From: Tricholoma matsutake
Lineage: Eukaryota > Basidiomycota > Agaricomycetes > Agaricales > Tricholomataceae
DNA: 64,000 bases
Assembly (NCBI GenBank): GCA_026075535.2
Contig: AP026541.1
Location: forward strand, 8,556,001-8,620,000
Direction of reading: 5' to 3'
The translations under genes and the position numbers were made by a program. Below are positions 35,534 to 46,371 of the stretch, one piece after another. Under the pieces are notes generated by a model, which saw only the letters and a list, made by a program, of their open reading frames with translations, did not search any database and was not told the DNA's origin. Every line of letters begins with the position of its first letter. Position 1 is the stretch's first letter.

Positions 35534-36748
35534 TAAGATCTAAACTATCTGCTAGCCCACCTACCTAGGTGTAGGCAATACATCTCAAAACACACCACAA
35601 CGACCTGGGTCTAGACAAACCCCAGACCGACCACCAAGAGAAGCAGAACCACAGCCAGATTCATCTTGGTATGGATACAACGGAAGACTAGTCTGTTACT
35701 CGACCCCAGCACAGTGTTGGTTCTATAGATCAACCGACAGACAAAGAGGAGATTTCCTCACTGACGAAGACTTTGAACAACCACACACACCCCCACCCGA
35801 AACATCCGCCCGCTTCCTAATAGACAAAACCGACAACCTCCACAACGAGATGTCCGAACCCGCCGCAACCGCACCAACAATGTCTGTGAAGGACATTCGA
35901 ATCCGATCACCCACAGACTTCTCAGGAGAGCAGACCAAGACCACCAGGTTCCTGCAGGAGATAGACCTGTACTTGCGAATCAACAACCAGGTCTATGATA
36001 CGAATGACAAGAAGATTATCTTCACACTGTCCTTCATGAATGGAGGGACAGCAGCTGCCTGGGCACAGGCATTTGTCAACCAACACCAGTCTGAGGGACT
36101 CGGAGAATACGCAGACTTCTGACAGAAGGTCCTAGAGGCCTTCTTGCCGATCGACAATGCCGGAACAGCAAAGACAGAGATCAAGAATCTCAAGCAAGGT
36201 TCAGGGAACCTTGAAGAATATGTGGCAAACTTCTGCATCCTGAAAGACAGGACGGGAATCACAGAAGATGCAGCCATGATCGAGTACTTCATGGATGGAC
36301 TGCACCCCGAATTACTGAAGAGGGTACACACAATGGAAATGGTACCCAACACTCTCGAGGGCTGGATAAAGGCAGCCTCAAAATATGAAGGCCAATGGAA
36401 ACGGGCCATGGCAATCCTGGGGAAGACCAGGCAGAACCAGAAGATGAAGGAAACAATGAAGAAAGGACAGCCCTCTCTTGACATCAACTGAATGACAAAC
36501 CAAGAATGTGTGGAACACCTCTGAAAGGGATTGTGTTTCATCTGCCACCAACCCGGACACCGATCGTCCAACCACAAGGATGGAAAAGACCCCACCCAGA
36601 TGGGGTCAGTGCCTCCTCCTTACCAAGACCGCTTCACCCAGAAAAAGACTGGGGTGGACACCTACCAGAAGATCCGCACGATGCTGGATGAACTAGACAA
36701 AGAAGAAAAGGAACGAGCCCTCAACCTCATGGAGGAATCGGGTTTTTA
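35534..36748 (+). pseudogene. Gypsy-B leader and gag with zinc knuckle
   Basis: The first ATG is at 35850 (MSEPAATAPTMSVKD). The frame is also open upstream to a TAG near 35556 and looks protein-like, so an upstream or non-ATG start is possible. The gag core (RSPTDFSGEQTKTTRFLQEI, then LEEYVANFCILK) is interrupted by TGA at 36120 and 36489, with another near 36522. A knuckle CFICHQPGHRSSNH follows at about 36531. Its last ligand is His where Cys is usual. The ORF ends with a TAG at 36746. All three TGAs are at positions where Arg is plausible. Gag would coat the element RNA. Confidence 0.87.
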
Positions 36749-36763
36749 GAGCAGTGGCCTGAT

Positions 36764-37306
36764 ATGACGCCAGTCACCGCTGAAATTTCCATAGGGTCTG
36801 TACTCTTAGCTACCATGAATAGACAATCTATGCACCTGTCTATTTGGGTAGCTGAGTCAGACAATGGAAAAGACATTGCAACGAATGCGTTCCTCGACTC
36901 TGGAGCAGGAGGAGTCTTTATTGACTCAAAATTTGTCGAACAAGAAGGGATCAAGACATATCCCTTGGGCTACACCATCTGGGCCACAAACATAGATGGA
37001 ACCCTGAACAGGCAGGGAACGATCATGAGATACGTGAGGGGAAGGCTCCACATCAATGGATGGAGCTACCCAATGAAATACCTAGTCGCTGGACTAGGCA
37101 AGGAATTGGTGATCCTGGGCCTGTCATGGCTATGGGAGGTGAACCCGATTATCGATTGGAAGAAAGGAACTCTTGAGTTCCAAGACGAAGAATGACGGGC
37201 TCAAATCCAACGGATCTTGGAGAAGACAAGAAGAGCTGAACGAGCCCTCCTGAACACCCTAAAGCTCCCCAGGGTCGACACTGAAAGGGAAGCACCCAAT
37301 GACAAA
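36764..37306 (+). pseudogene. Gypsy-B protease region
   Basis: An ATG at 36764, 15 nt after the gag stop, opens the pol frame. The aspartic protease motif LDSGAGGVFID is near 36895, and GLSWLWEVNPIIDWKKG near 37130 matches the conserved end of gypsy proteases. A TGA at 37193 (Arg expected) is read through in the same frame into the repeat linker. The enzyme would cleave the polyprotein. Confidence 0.88.
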
Positions 37307-37702
37307 CTGGCACGAATTCGATGCATCGTGGCCAAAACAAGACAAAGGCTCTCTGAAGAAAAAGAGAGGAGCCTTGCCCGAGCCAAAGTGGCCGTGACAA
37401 AAACCAGAGAAAGACTCTCCGAAGAAAGGGAGAGAAATCTTGCCCGAGCCAGATTGGCTGTGGCAAAAACCAGGGAGAGACTCTCCGAAGAAAGGCAGAG
37501 AAACCTTGCCTGAGCCCGATTGACCATGGCAAAAATGAAGGAAAGGCTTTCTGAGAAGAAAGCAAAGGAGCTGAATTCAGTCCAGAAAGCCATCGCGAAG
37601 ACCAGGACCAAGGACACTCCTAAAGAAGACAGGAACCTCGAAGCAGCAAGACGTGCCATTGCCAAAACCCAAGAAAACCAGAAGAAAAGACAACTGGAGA
37701 AG
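37307..37702 (+). repeat. Six tandem 66-bp units encoding 22-residue coiled-coil repeats
   Basis: Successive units start LARIRCIVAKTR, LARAKVAVTKTR, LARARLAVAKTR, LA-stop-ARLTMAKMK, LNSVQKAIAKTR and LEAARRAIAKTQ. Each is exactly 22 residues. The first four share a RLSE core. Twenty-two residues equal two hendecads, a period that supports long coiled coils. The block lies between protease and reverse transcriptase. The TGA in unit four sits where the other units have Arg. Confidence 0.93.
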
Positions 37703-40324
37703 GGAAAGAACAATGAATGCAACAGGACATGACAAATCGTGCAAAAAATGAAAGAACTGCTAACCTCCACAGGGGAGGGAAGTACTGGCAAAAGGAACAT
37801 GAAAATGACACTACAAAACAGGATAAACAACCCTCAACAAGGGACTACCCCAACCCACGATATTAGGACCCCAGATCACAGTACCACCAATGCTGAAGTA
37901 CCTATGCCCAGGGAGACTCCCCCTCAAGTGAAGGTCGAGGAGATACCTGATGAAGAATTACTGGCAGACACTGGCATGGAAATACGAGCAATGGAAGAGA
38001 CCTACAAACAAGATGCGACAGACCTCTTGATCGCATATGTACGAGGAGAACCGGTCATTGGCATATTCGAACCACCAGAAGAACCACCCCTCACCAGGGA
38101 GCACCGAGGACTGACCCATAGGTACATACGGAAAACGAACATGATCTCCAGGATCACAAAGGCCAAAGACTCCCCACAATATGTATTCTCGAAGAGCACA
38201 TGGATCAGAGCAAAGACATCCATTTCCCAGCGACTCACGCATGAACAGGATGAGGGAAAAGAGGCCAGCAAGCAGACCCTGGACAACTTACTGCCACTGG
38301 AATACCAGAAATACAGACAGGTATTCGAAAAGGCTGCATCTGAATGATTCCTGGAATCAAGACCGTGGGATCACACAATTGACTTGAAGGAAGGCTTTGT
38401 ACCAAAAGATTGCAAAGTCTACCCATTGACACCGAAAGAACAAGAGAAACTCAATGAGTTTCTTGATGAAAACCTGGAAAAAGGATATATCCAACTGTCA
38501 AAATTGCCCATGGCATCCCCATTCTTCTTCGTGTTGAAGAAGGACTCTGACGCTCTGTGACCTTGCCAAGACTATCGCTATCTGAATGAAGGAACGATCA
38601 GGAACAACTACCCCCTCCCACTGATTGGAGACCTCTTGGACAAGCTGAAGGGAGCGAAATTTTTCACAAAACTCAATATTCGATGGGGATATCACAACAT
38701 ACGGATAAAGAAAGGAGACAAGTGGAAGGCAGCATTCAAGACTAACCGAGGGCTATTCGAGCCAATGGTGATGTTCTTTGGGCTGTGCAACTCACCGGCA
38801 ACATTCCAGGCCATGATGAATGATCTCTTCCGAGATATGCTGGATGAAGGATGGCTCATCATCTATATGGACGACATCCTGATCTTTTCAAAGATGGAAG
38901 AAGAACACAGAATAAGGACTGAAAGGGTCCTCGAATGACTACGACAATGTGATCTCTACCTGAAAATAGAGAAATGCAAATTCAACGTACAGGAAGTCGA
39001 GTTCTTGGGTATGATCGTCAGACCCAACGAACTTGTAATGGACAACACGAAACTGGCTGGGATCAAGGACTGGCCCACGCCAAGGACAGTGAAGGATGTA
39101 AGATCCTTCCTAGGATTCGGAAACTTCTATCGACGATTCATCAGACACTTTGCGGATCTGGCCAGACCGCTGAATGATTTGACGAAGAAGAACCAGAAAT
39201 TTGAATGGACAAATGACTGCCAGCAATTGTTTGATGCACTAAAAAGGAAATTCAACAAAACAGTACTGCTGATGCCAGATGCAACGAAACCATTTGTGGT
39301 GGAATCTGATGCCTCAAAATTTGCGACAGGCACAGTACTCAGACAACAGGATGCCAACGGAGACTGGCACCCATGTGGCTATATCTCACATTCTTTCAAT
39401 GAAGCCGAAAGAAATTACGAGATATATGACAGGGAACTACTGGGAGTGATCTGAGCACTAGAGACATGGAGACACTACCTACAGGGGACACCGTTCCCTG
39501 TGACAGTACTGTCCGATCACAAGAACCTGACGTACTTCCATCAGCCACAGAAACTAAACCGACGACAGGCTAGATGGGCCATTTACTTGTCACAATTCGA
39601 CCTGAAGCTACAACACGTACCAGGATCACAGATGGTACAATCTGACGCCCTATCGAGGAGAGCAGATCACATAGCCGAAGAAGACACTGATAACAAGGAC
39701 AAGACCATCCTCACTGACAAACTGTTCGTCAAAACAATTGACACTGAGCTCCAGGGAGCCCTGGTCTCAGCGATAATGAAGGACGACCTCGTAAATGATG
39801 CTTTACAAGCCCTGAAGAACAATGGAACCCCCCCAATCAAGTCTGCATTGGAGGACTGGAAATTTGAAGATGGCCTGCTCTTTTTCAAAGACAGATGCTA
39901 CGTGCCACAGGATGAAACCCTCCACTGAGCGATCATACAAAAGTGTCATGACAGCATCATGACAGGGCACCCTGGACAATGGCAGATGATCGAACTGAAC
40001 CGACGAGACTACTGGTGGCCGGGAATGGCCAACTTCATCAAAAAGTACATCGAAGGCTGTGCAAAGTGCCAGCAAATGAAAGTGAATACACACCCAACAA
40101 CCCCACCGCTGACACCGATATCATCCGACGCCAGCAGACCATTCGAGCTGGTAACAACAGATTTTATCATGGACTTGCCCATGATAAACAGATTTGACTC
40201 AATCATGGTCGTGGTAGACCATGGTCTTATGAAGGGGGTAATTTTTATCCCTTGCGCAAAGATGATCGACGCACTTGGCGCCGTAGACCTTTACCTGCGC
40301 CATGTGTACACCAGATTTGGACTC
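37703..40324 (+). pseudogene. Gypsy-B RT, RNase H and N-terminal half of integrase
   Basis: In one frame: a linker, RT (38360-38960 with YMDDIL near 38868 and the [17 protein letters not shown] block before it), RNase H ([11 protein letters not shown] near 39300, SDHKNL near 39515), the integrase zinc domain (CHD..TGHPGQW..CAKCQQMK, 39945-40080) and the first core Asp (TTDFIMDL, 40160). TGA stops occur at about 37730, 38345, 38558, 38936, 39452 and 39926, all at Arg-type positions (for example RPCQDYR). The frame is cut at 40324 by gypsy-C. These are the replication enzymes, inactive here. Confidence 0.92.
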
Positions 40325-40750
40325 TATAAGGGCAACCTAAGCCTCTAGCAAAGGGAAATCCGAAGTTAAAATTATACTACATAATACAGGCATTGGGGGC
40401 GCACCTAGCAAAGGGAAATCCGAAGAGAAAACTCTAAGGATCCCCTTGCTGATGCCCAGTATATGTGAAGACGACAAAAATCAAATATAACCTAAAAATA
40501 GAAAAAGGCGGAGATAGGCGGATCAAGGCCGCCGAATGACATCATACCAAGGGGTATGTGTCGGAAGGGGTACTCCGCCTCTAAATATAAAAGTGTCAAC
40601 ATATACAAACATGATAGCAAGGGAAAATTAGTAATAAAATCCGGAAAAATCATAGAAAATGAAGAATAGAAGGAAATGAGGTGGGGAAAAATATGGGACG
40701 AACATAAAAAATAGGAAAAACACACAGGGCACCCCCTTAGTCCCCTTACA
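40325..40750 (-). repeat. Gypsy-C 3' LTR
   Basis: It is indistinguishable from 45946-46371 over 426 bp. The minus-strand purine tract AGAGAGGGGGTGA adjoins its start. Confidence 0.97.
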
Positions 40751-40761
40751 TCACCCCCTCT

Positions 40762-43700
40762 CTAAGATGCATCGCCCCGATGCATTCGAAATCGTATACG
40801 ACCAAAGTCCGTGACTTGAATGCGACGCGGTGCAGCAGTGTGCCGTCGGTGGAATTCCTTGATTAACCGAGGGGCATTTACGTCAGACTCTTCGACCCAT
40901 GAGTTCTCCTCATACCCATAACCCTTCCAATGTACCAAATACTGGAGTTTTCCTCGACGCAAACGGCTGTCCAAGATTGACTCGACTTCATATTGGGGTT
41001 CTCCCTCGATCACTGTAGGTGGTGGTGGTGGGTGTGAATGGCGTCCCGGGAACGGATCTGGGGGAGCTGGAAGCAATTTGACGACATGGAAGACGGGATG
41101 GAGTCTGGACATGGAGGCTGGGAGGCGTAGACGATAGGCATGTGTTCCAACGCACTTGACAATGGGGAAAGGTCCCAAGAAGCGATGAGCGAGTTTCTTG
41201 GATGGACGTGTAGTGGAGATGTCACTGGAGTCAAGATAAACTCGATCACCAACCTTGTACTGAGGGGTTGGGGAGTGGCGCTGGTTGTAAAATCGCGCCA
41301 TGTCGTCCTTCGCCTTTGCTAAGGCTGCCCTTGCCTCCTCCAAGCTATCCCTCATGCGTTCTGTGAACTCATTCACTGTCTCGATGTGTGAGGGAGTTTG
41401 GCGAGGTTCAAATCCCATGCGTGGATGTCGTCCAGTGTCTAAGAGGAAAGGGGTCTGTTGAGTGGAAGCATGGACATGGTTGTTGTATCCGAACTCGGCC
41501 AAAGGAAGGAGATCATCCCAATCGTCCTGGCGTTCATTGACAAAGAGGCGGATGTACTGCTCCAGTTCCTGGTTGACTCGCTCCGTCTGGCCATCAGTTT
41601 GTGGGTGATAAGCAGTTGAAGCGAGGAGTTTGATCCCCAGGAGTCGGTACAGCTCACGAGTGAACTCTGCCATGAACTGAGGGCCACGATCCGAGAGGAA
41701 GGCACCAGGAAGTCCATGTAACTTCCACACGTGGTGGAGGTAGAGTCGAGCGGCACCTAGGGCACTGACAGTGGTGTGAGTGGGAATGAAGTGAGCGCGT
41801 TTTCCCACTGAGTCAACTGTGCACATCACCGCATCAAACCCGTTTGACTCTGGCAATTCCACCACAAAGTCGACGCTGACGACATCCCAACGACTCTCTG
41901 GAACAGGAAGAGGGTGTAGCTCACCAATAGGCTTGCGACGAGGGACCTTGGTGCGTAAGCAAAGGTCACAAGTGCGACAATACTGACCAATGAGCCGTGA
42001 CATTTGTGGCCACCAATAGTTCCGTGAGGTGAGCTCCAAGGTCTTCCAGCGTCCGGGGTGGCCAGCAATCTGTGAGTCATGGTGTTGGGATATGATGCGC
42101 CGGCGAAGGTCTGGGTCATTGGGAACATAGATGCGATCCCTGAAATACAACAAGTCCTCCTTTTCAGCCCACTCTGCCGCACGTAAGGAAAGGGTCGATC
42201 CCTTCCTCAGTTCTTTAACAGCTCGGGCGACAACATCCTCATGTAAACCGCTACGGTTTGCGCGACGAATGTCACGTAGAATGTCCCGCTCCTCGCCCTG
42301 GGGTACGATGCCTTCCAGTGCCCGAATGGTGAACAGGTCTGGCTGCAACAGCACAATGTTTTGGTTGTCACCGCTGCCATCCCCATGGTCTGCACGTCGG
42401 GATAGGGCATCGGTCTTCCCCATGCTGCGACCCGGACGGTGGTGCAAGGAGAAGTCGAATCTAGATAGATACAGGGACCAACGAGCTTGACGACGGTTCA
42501 ATTTCTTGGCCGTCATGAAGTACTCGAGGTTCTTGTGATCCGTCCAAATTTCCACCTTGTGTTGGGCACCCTCGAGGAAGTGTCGCCACTCCTCAAGCGC
42601 ACGCATTATCGCCAACATCTCCTTGTCATGGATCTCGTAGTTTCTCTCTACAGCACTAAGGCTTTTGGAGTAGAACGCAACAGGATGCCACTTCTGGTCC
42701 TCCGGAGACTGCTGAGACAACACAGCGCCCGTCGCAAAGTCAGAACTGTCGGCTTCTACACGAAAAGGACGCGAATCGTCAGCAAAGGTAAGGATCGGAG
42801 CGGAAGTGACCATCTCCTTAAGCTTTTCGAACGCCTCCTGTTGTGCATTATCCCACCTCCATGCCTCCTTTCCTGTCAAGTCGAACAGCGGTCGTGCATG
42901 ATGTGAGAAATCCTTGATAAAACGCCGATAAAAATTGATGAAGCCCAGGAAAGACTGCACCTCCTTCTTGTTCGTGGGCGTAGGCCAAGCTGTGACCCCA
43001 TTTACCTTGATAGGATCCATCTCCACTTGACCCTCCGAGATAATCAGGCCGAGGTACTCGATCTTGGTCCTTTCGAACTCGCATTTGTCCTGACGAAGGT
43101 AGAGTTTGTACCGTCGAAGTCGCTCTAGGACGAGGCGCGTGATGCGACGGTGCTCTTCAACCGTGCGAGTGAAGATGAGGATGTCGTCGAGATAGATGCA
43201 GACAACGCCTTCGAGGATGAGGTCATGGAAGATGTCGTTCATCATGGTCTGAAAGGTGGCAGGGCTATTAGTAAGGCCAAAGAACATGACAAGCGGTTCA
43301 AAAAGACCACGGTTGGTACGAAAGGCTGCCTTCCACTCATCTCCCTCCTTTATCCTCACATTATTATAGCCCCAACGGACATCGAGCTTGGTGAAGTATC
43401 GGGCTCCACGGAGCTGGTTTACGAGTTCGGAGATGAGGGGTAGTGGGTAGCGATTTTTGACCGTGATGTTGTTGAGTCTTCTGTAGTCTTGAACTGGTCG
43501 AAGTGAGCCATCCTTCTTCTTGACAAAGAAAAAGGGAGAGGCCATGGGTGACTTCGATGGTCGAATACGTCCAGAGGCCAGGTGCTCGTCGATGAACTGG
43601 TCAAGCTGCCGTTGTTCCTCCGGAGAGAGAGGATAGACCTTGCAGGATGAAGGGGTTGCGCCGGGGGTGAGTTCGATCGCGTGATCCCATGGCTTACGCG

Positions 43701-44664
43701 CAGGAAGAGAGTCGAATGACTCCTTGGAGAACACGTCTTCAAACTCATGGAGATGAGGGAGTAAGGAGTTAGTAGAGGATTTAGCAGCGTTGTTTTTGTG
43801 GAAGGCCTCGGCGAGGCGTTGGGATATGTTCGATGTGGCACACACCTCATGCGACGAGCGAATCGCAGTGTAGAAGATCCGATCACCCTCCTCCACTTCC
43901 TCTGGGTCCTCATCATCATCATCCGAGTCCGGTATTAGATCAGGAACCCCTTCCAATTCCACTTCAGGTATAGGCAGGGGTCCAGCACGACACTTCTGAG
44001 TTCGTCGTATTGCCGCCTTCTGTCCACGACGTTCTTGCCTGGCTTCTGTGAAACACGTCCGACAGCGGGATGGACATCGGCTCATGGTAACCTCCCCGGT
44101 GCGCCAGTCGACCTCTGGGTTATGGTCTCGAAGCCATGGATATCCCAAAATCGCCTTTTGCTTTCCTAATTGAGTGACAGCAAAAAGGGCACGCTCACTA
44201 TGATCTTTGTAACGGAGAACCAGGTCTGCAACCTCTCGGATGGCACCAGCTTCATTTGGGGATCCATCCACGTTATATACAGGTATCGGACGTGAGAGTG
44301 AGCGAGTATTTAGACGATGTTGTTGTACCAGATGGGAATCGATGAAGAGACCAGTCGCACCAGAGTCCAGGAGCGCAGAAACACCGAGTATCTGTCCAGT
44401 GTCGGTCGTCTGCAGTTCGATGGCTAGGTTTAAGGAATGTGCAGAGGGAGTGGATGCCACAATATACTTGCGTGGTAGTTTACGCTCCCATGATTTAATT
44501 TTGGGACGTGGAGTAGAAGGAGAGATGGGGAGAGCAGGTACGTCTTTAGCCAACTTCGAAGGGTCAGAGAGGGGAACAGTCACAGAAATGGATTCATTCT
44601 CCAGGGATTCAACTGACAAGACTTCAAAGCGGTTATGGACAGGCAGTGAGGGCGTACGATTCAC
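40762..44664 (-). CDS. Gypsy-C pol: protease, RT, RNase H, integrase, chromodomain
   Basis: An uninterrupted 1300-codon frame. Approximate residue positions: protease DSGATG 100-105; RT 340-560 with YLDD 491-494; RNase H 630-755 (VEADSSDFATG, WTDHKNLE, TDALSRRADH); integrase zinc domain 860-905 (HH..CRTCDLC); core D932, D992, E1028 (VDFVVEL, SDRGPQF, QTDGQTERVN); a VFHVVKLLP segment; and a chromodomain at about 1222-1275 (YEVESILDS..VHWKGYGYEENSW). There is no ATG at the start, and the codon at 44664 is GTG. The frame is open for 54 nt inside the gag end and lies in the -1 frame, so it is probably expressed by frameshifting. Every catalytic residue is present. The chromodomain may direct insertion to marked chromatin. 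Confidence 0.96.
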   Translation of the reverse strand: MNRTPSLPVHNRFEVLSVESLENESISVTVPLSDPSKLAKDVPALPISPSTPRPKIKSWERKLPRKYIVASTPSAHSLNLAIELQTTDTGQILGVSALLDSGATGLFIDSHLVQQHRLNTRSLSRPIPVYNVDGSPNEAGAIREVADLVLRYKDHSERALFAVTQLGKQKAILGYPWLRDHNPEVDWRTGEVTMSRCPSRCRTCFTEARQERRGQKAAIRRTQKCRAGPLPIPEVELEGVPDLIPDSDDDDEDPEEVEEGDRIFYTAIRSSHEVCATSNISQRLAEAFHKNNAAKSSTNSLLPHLHEFEDVFSKESFDSLPARKPWDHAIELTPGATPSSCKVYPLSPEEQRQLDQFIDEHLASGRIRPSKSPMASPFFFVKKKDGSLRPVQDYRRLNNITVKNRYPLPLISELVNQLRGARYFTKLDVRWGYNNVRIKEGDEWKAAFRTNRGLFEPLVMFFGLTNSPATFQTMMNDIFHDLILEGVVCIYLDDILIFTRTVEEHRRITRLVLERLRRYKLYLRQDKCEFERTKIEYLGLIISEGQVEMDPIKVNGVTAWPTPTNKKEVQSFLGFINFYRRFIKDFSHHARPLFDLTGKEAWRWDNAQQEAFEKLKEMVTSAPILTFADDSRPFRVEADSSDFATGAVLSQQSPEDQKWHPVAFYSKSLSAVERNYEIHDKEMLAIMRALEEWRHFLEGAQHKVEIWTDHKNLEYFMTAKKLNRRQARWSLYLSRFDFSLHHRPGRSMGKTDALSRRADHGDGSGDNQNIVLLQPDLFTIRALEGIVPQGEERDILRDIRRANRSGLHEDVVARAVKELRKGSTLSLRAAEWAEKEDLLYFRDRIYVPNDPDLRRRIISQHHDSQIAGHPGRWKTLELTSRNYWWPQMSRLIGQYCRTCDLCLRTKVPRRKPIGELHPLPVPESRWDVVSVDFVVELPESNGFDAVMCTVDSVGKRAHFIPTHTTVSALGAARLYLHHVWKLHGLPGAFLSDRGPQFMAEFTRELYRLLGIKLLASTAYHPQTDGQTERVNQELEQYIRLFVNERQDDWDDLLPLAEFGYNNHVHASTQQTPFLLDTGRHPRMGFEPRQTPSHIETVNEFTERMRDSLEEARAALAKAKDDMARFYNQRHSPTPQYKVGDRVYLDSSDISTTRPSKKLAHRFLGPFPIVKCVGTHAYRLRLPASMSRLHPVFHVVKLLPAPPDPFPGRHSHPPPPPTVIEGEPQYEVESILDSRLRRGKLQYLVHWKGYGYEENSWVEESDVNAPRLIKEFHRRHTAAPRRIQVTDFGRIRFRMHRGDAS

Positions 44665-45779
44665 TCGCTGCGAATAGGAAAATCCTGCTCCTCTACAACT
44701 TCCAGCTTAACCTCCTCTGCAACTTGATCCTTCGCTTCCTCAACATCTACAAGTGCCAACAGATCTTGCAGGAGTTCATCTCGTCCCTCGGGGGTGAGCA
44801 TGCGGATATCCTGACGATGGGGACACGCTCCAGCCCTGTGTCCAGGTTCCCCACAACGGTAGCAGAGATCCAACTTACGTGCACGGCTGCGGGCTGCATC
44901 AACATCCATTGGTACTGGGATATTGACGGCCGGTGTGGGAGTTTGACGAGCAGGAATGGGGTTAGGGCGGGGGAGGCTTCGATTGAAGGTGTAGGGTGTA
45001 TGAGTGGTAGTTGGAGCACGGAATGCAGCATTAAACGCCGCATTTGTGAGTCGGTTCTCGTCACAGAGTGAAGCAGCTTCATACCAAGCAAGGATATCAT
45101 CGTCCGCTGGGCGCCCTTCCAACATCTGTGCAATCTGGTCCTGAATTTCTCGGTTGAGCCCCCGTCGGAACTTCACCACCACTGGTAACCCACTCCCATA
45201 CCCTGCCATGTCCACCAAATCCTTGAACTCATCGATATAGTCGTCCACGGATCGACGTCCCTGGTGGTAAGTGGATGACTCAAGTCGTGTCACTGCTCGG
45301 TGGCGTTCATTGAGGGGGCAGAAGTGGCGTACGAACTCAGCTCGAAAGTCACCCCAAGTGGAGAAAGGTAGAGAACCGAGTTCTTTAGTTTGACGTAGGA
45401 TACGGTCCACATAGAGATAGGCGCGTTCAGATTTCATGTATGTGAAGGCCCAATAAATTTTTGCAGCCTCATCGACGAATTGATGCGACTGGAGACTAAT
45501 GTATAACTCACAGGAATTAAGGAATGCACGTCCCTGCGCACGTGCACCATTAAATTCGGCGGGGGGGGACGGTTTGATCTGGGCACGTTCCTTAGTGGAC
45601 GCGTTTGGCAAAACATCGTTGTTGGGTGCGCTTGGAGTCGTGAAGGGGGAACTATTAGTCGTAGGGTTAGCCTGGAGGGTCCTAACGAAGTTTTCAATCG
45701 TAGATTTAAGCGAGTCGATTTGCGCGCGCATTCCGGAAACGTCGCTTTCAAGCGCGTCGAAGCGTTCTGATGCGTCCAT
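44661..45779 (-). CDS. Gypsy-C gag with CCHC zinc knuckle
   Basis: A 372-residue intact frame from ATG at 45779 to TGA at 44661. An N-terminal coiled segment (about 1-38) is followed by a low-complexity stretch, a capsid-like gag core (about 75-245, SERAYLYVDRIL..WGDFRAEFVRHFC) and a CCHC knuckle CYRCGEPGHRAGAC near residue 310. An acidic tail overlaps the pol frame. The product forms the element's cytoplasmic particle and binds its RNA. The pol frame enters at -1 within the last 54 nt, giving a gag-pol fusion if the ribosome slips. Confidence 0.95.
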   Translation of the reverse strand: MDASERFDALESDVSGMRAQIDSLKSTIENFVRTLQANPTTNSSPFTTPSAPNNDVLPNASTKERAQIKPSPPAEFNGARAQGRAFLNSCELYISLQSHQFVDEAAKIYWAFTYMKSERAYLYVDRILRQTKELGSLPFSTWGDFRAEFVRHFCPLNERHRAVTRLESSTYHQGRRSVDDYIDEFKDLVDMAGYGSGLPVVVKFRRGLNREIQDQIAQMLEGRPADDDILAWYEAASLCDENRLTNAAFNAAFRAPTTTHTPYTFNRSLPRPNPIPARQTPTPAVNIPVPMDVDAARSRARKLDLCYRCGEPGHRAGACPHRQDIRMLTPEGRDELLQDLLALVDVEEAKDQVAEEVKLEVVEEQDFPIRSE

Positions 45780-45945
45780 GTCGCTAGGGAGCGCGTTTGG
45801 CGAAAATGGCGGCGCAATAAAGGCGAGAGTATCTGGAACGGTGTGTAGGGACTCTGTGGAGCTTTGGGAAGCGTCGTCCAGTCCGTACCTGCCTATTTTG
45901 GGCAGCGCGTTCGCGATTTTCGGGCCTTAGGGGAGAGTTTTCTAC
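45780..45945 (-). other. Gypsy-C 5' leader
   Basis: 166 bases between the 5' LTR and the gag ATG. No canonical tRNA primer-binding site beginning TGG was seen right after the LTR. Confidence 0.6.
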
Positions 45946-46371
45946 TATAAGGGCAACCTAAGCCTCTAGCAAAGGGAAATCCGAAGTTAAAATTATACTA
46001 CATAATACAGGCATTGGGGGCGCACCTAGCAAAGGGAAATCCGAAGAGAAAACTCTAAGGATCCCCTTGCTGATGCCCAGTATATGTGAAGACGACAAAA
46101 ATCAAATATAACCTAAAAATAGAAAAAGGCGGAGATAGGCGGATCAAGGCCGCCGAATGACATCATACCAAGGGGTATGTGTCGGAAGGGGTACTCCGCC
46201 TCTAAATATAAAAGTGTCAACATATACAAACATGATAGCAAGGGAAAATTAGTAATAAAATCCGGAAAAATCATAGAAAATGAAGAATAGAAGGAAATGA
46301 GGTGGGGAAAAATATGGGACGAACATAAAAAATAGGAAAAACACACAGGGCACCCCCTTAGTCCCCTTACA
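45946..46371 (-). repeat. Gypsy-C 5' LTR
   Basis: 426 bp, matching 40325-40750 at every position I compared. Confidence 0.97.

Larger units (their letters stand above)
40325..46371 (-). mobile_element. Gypsy-C: intact, recently inserted Ty3/gypsy chromovirus
   Basis: The target duplication GACTC lies at 40320-40324 and 46372-46376. Both LTRs are 426 bp and I see no difference between them. The interior has open gag and pol frames on the minus strand with all catalytic motifs. It is inserted in the integrase core of gypsy-B: deleting it and one GACTC rejoins TRFGL to PRRIISDRDPRF in frame. On the minus strand the LTR runs TGTAAGGGGAC..GCCCTTATA, so its 3' end is TA and not the usual CA. Confidence 0.97.

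Noticed and set aside
37307..37702. CRISPR-like array
   Set aside because: The units are contiguous 66-bp coding repeats without spacers, in a eukaryotic retroelement.
40492..40725. Identical 77-codon frames at 40492-40725 and 46113-46346 as a gene pair
   Set aside because: They lie wholly within the two gypsy-C LTRs, have no protein signature and simply reflect LTR identity.
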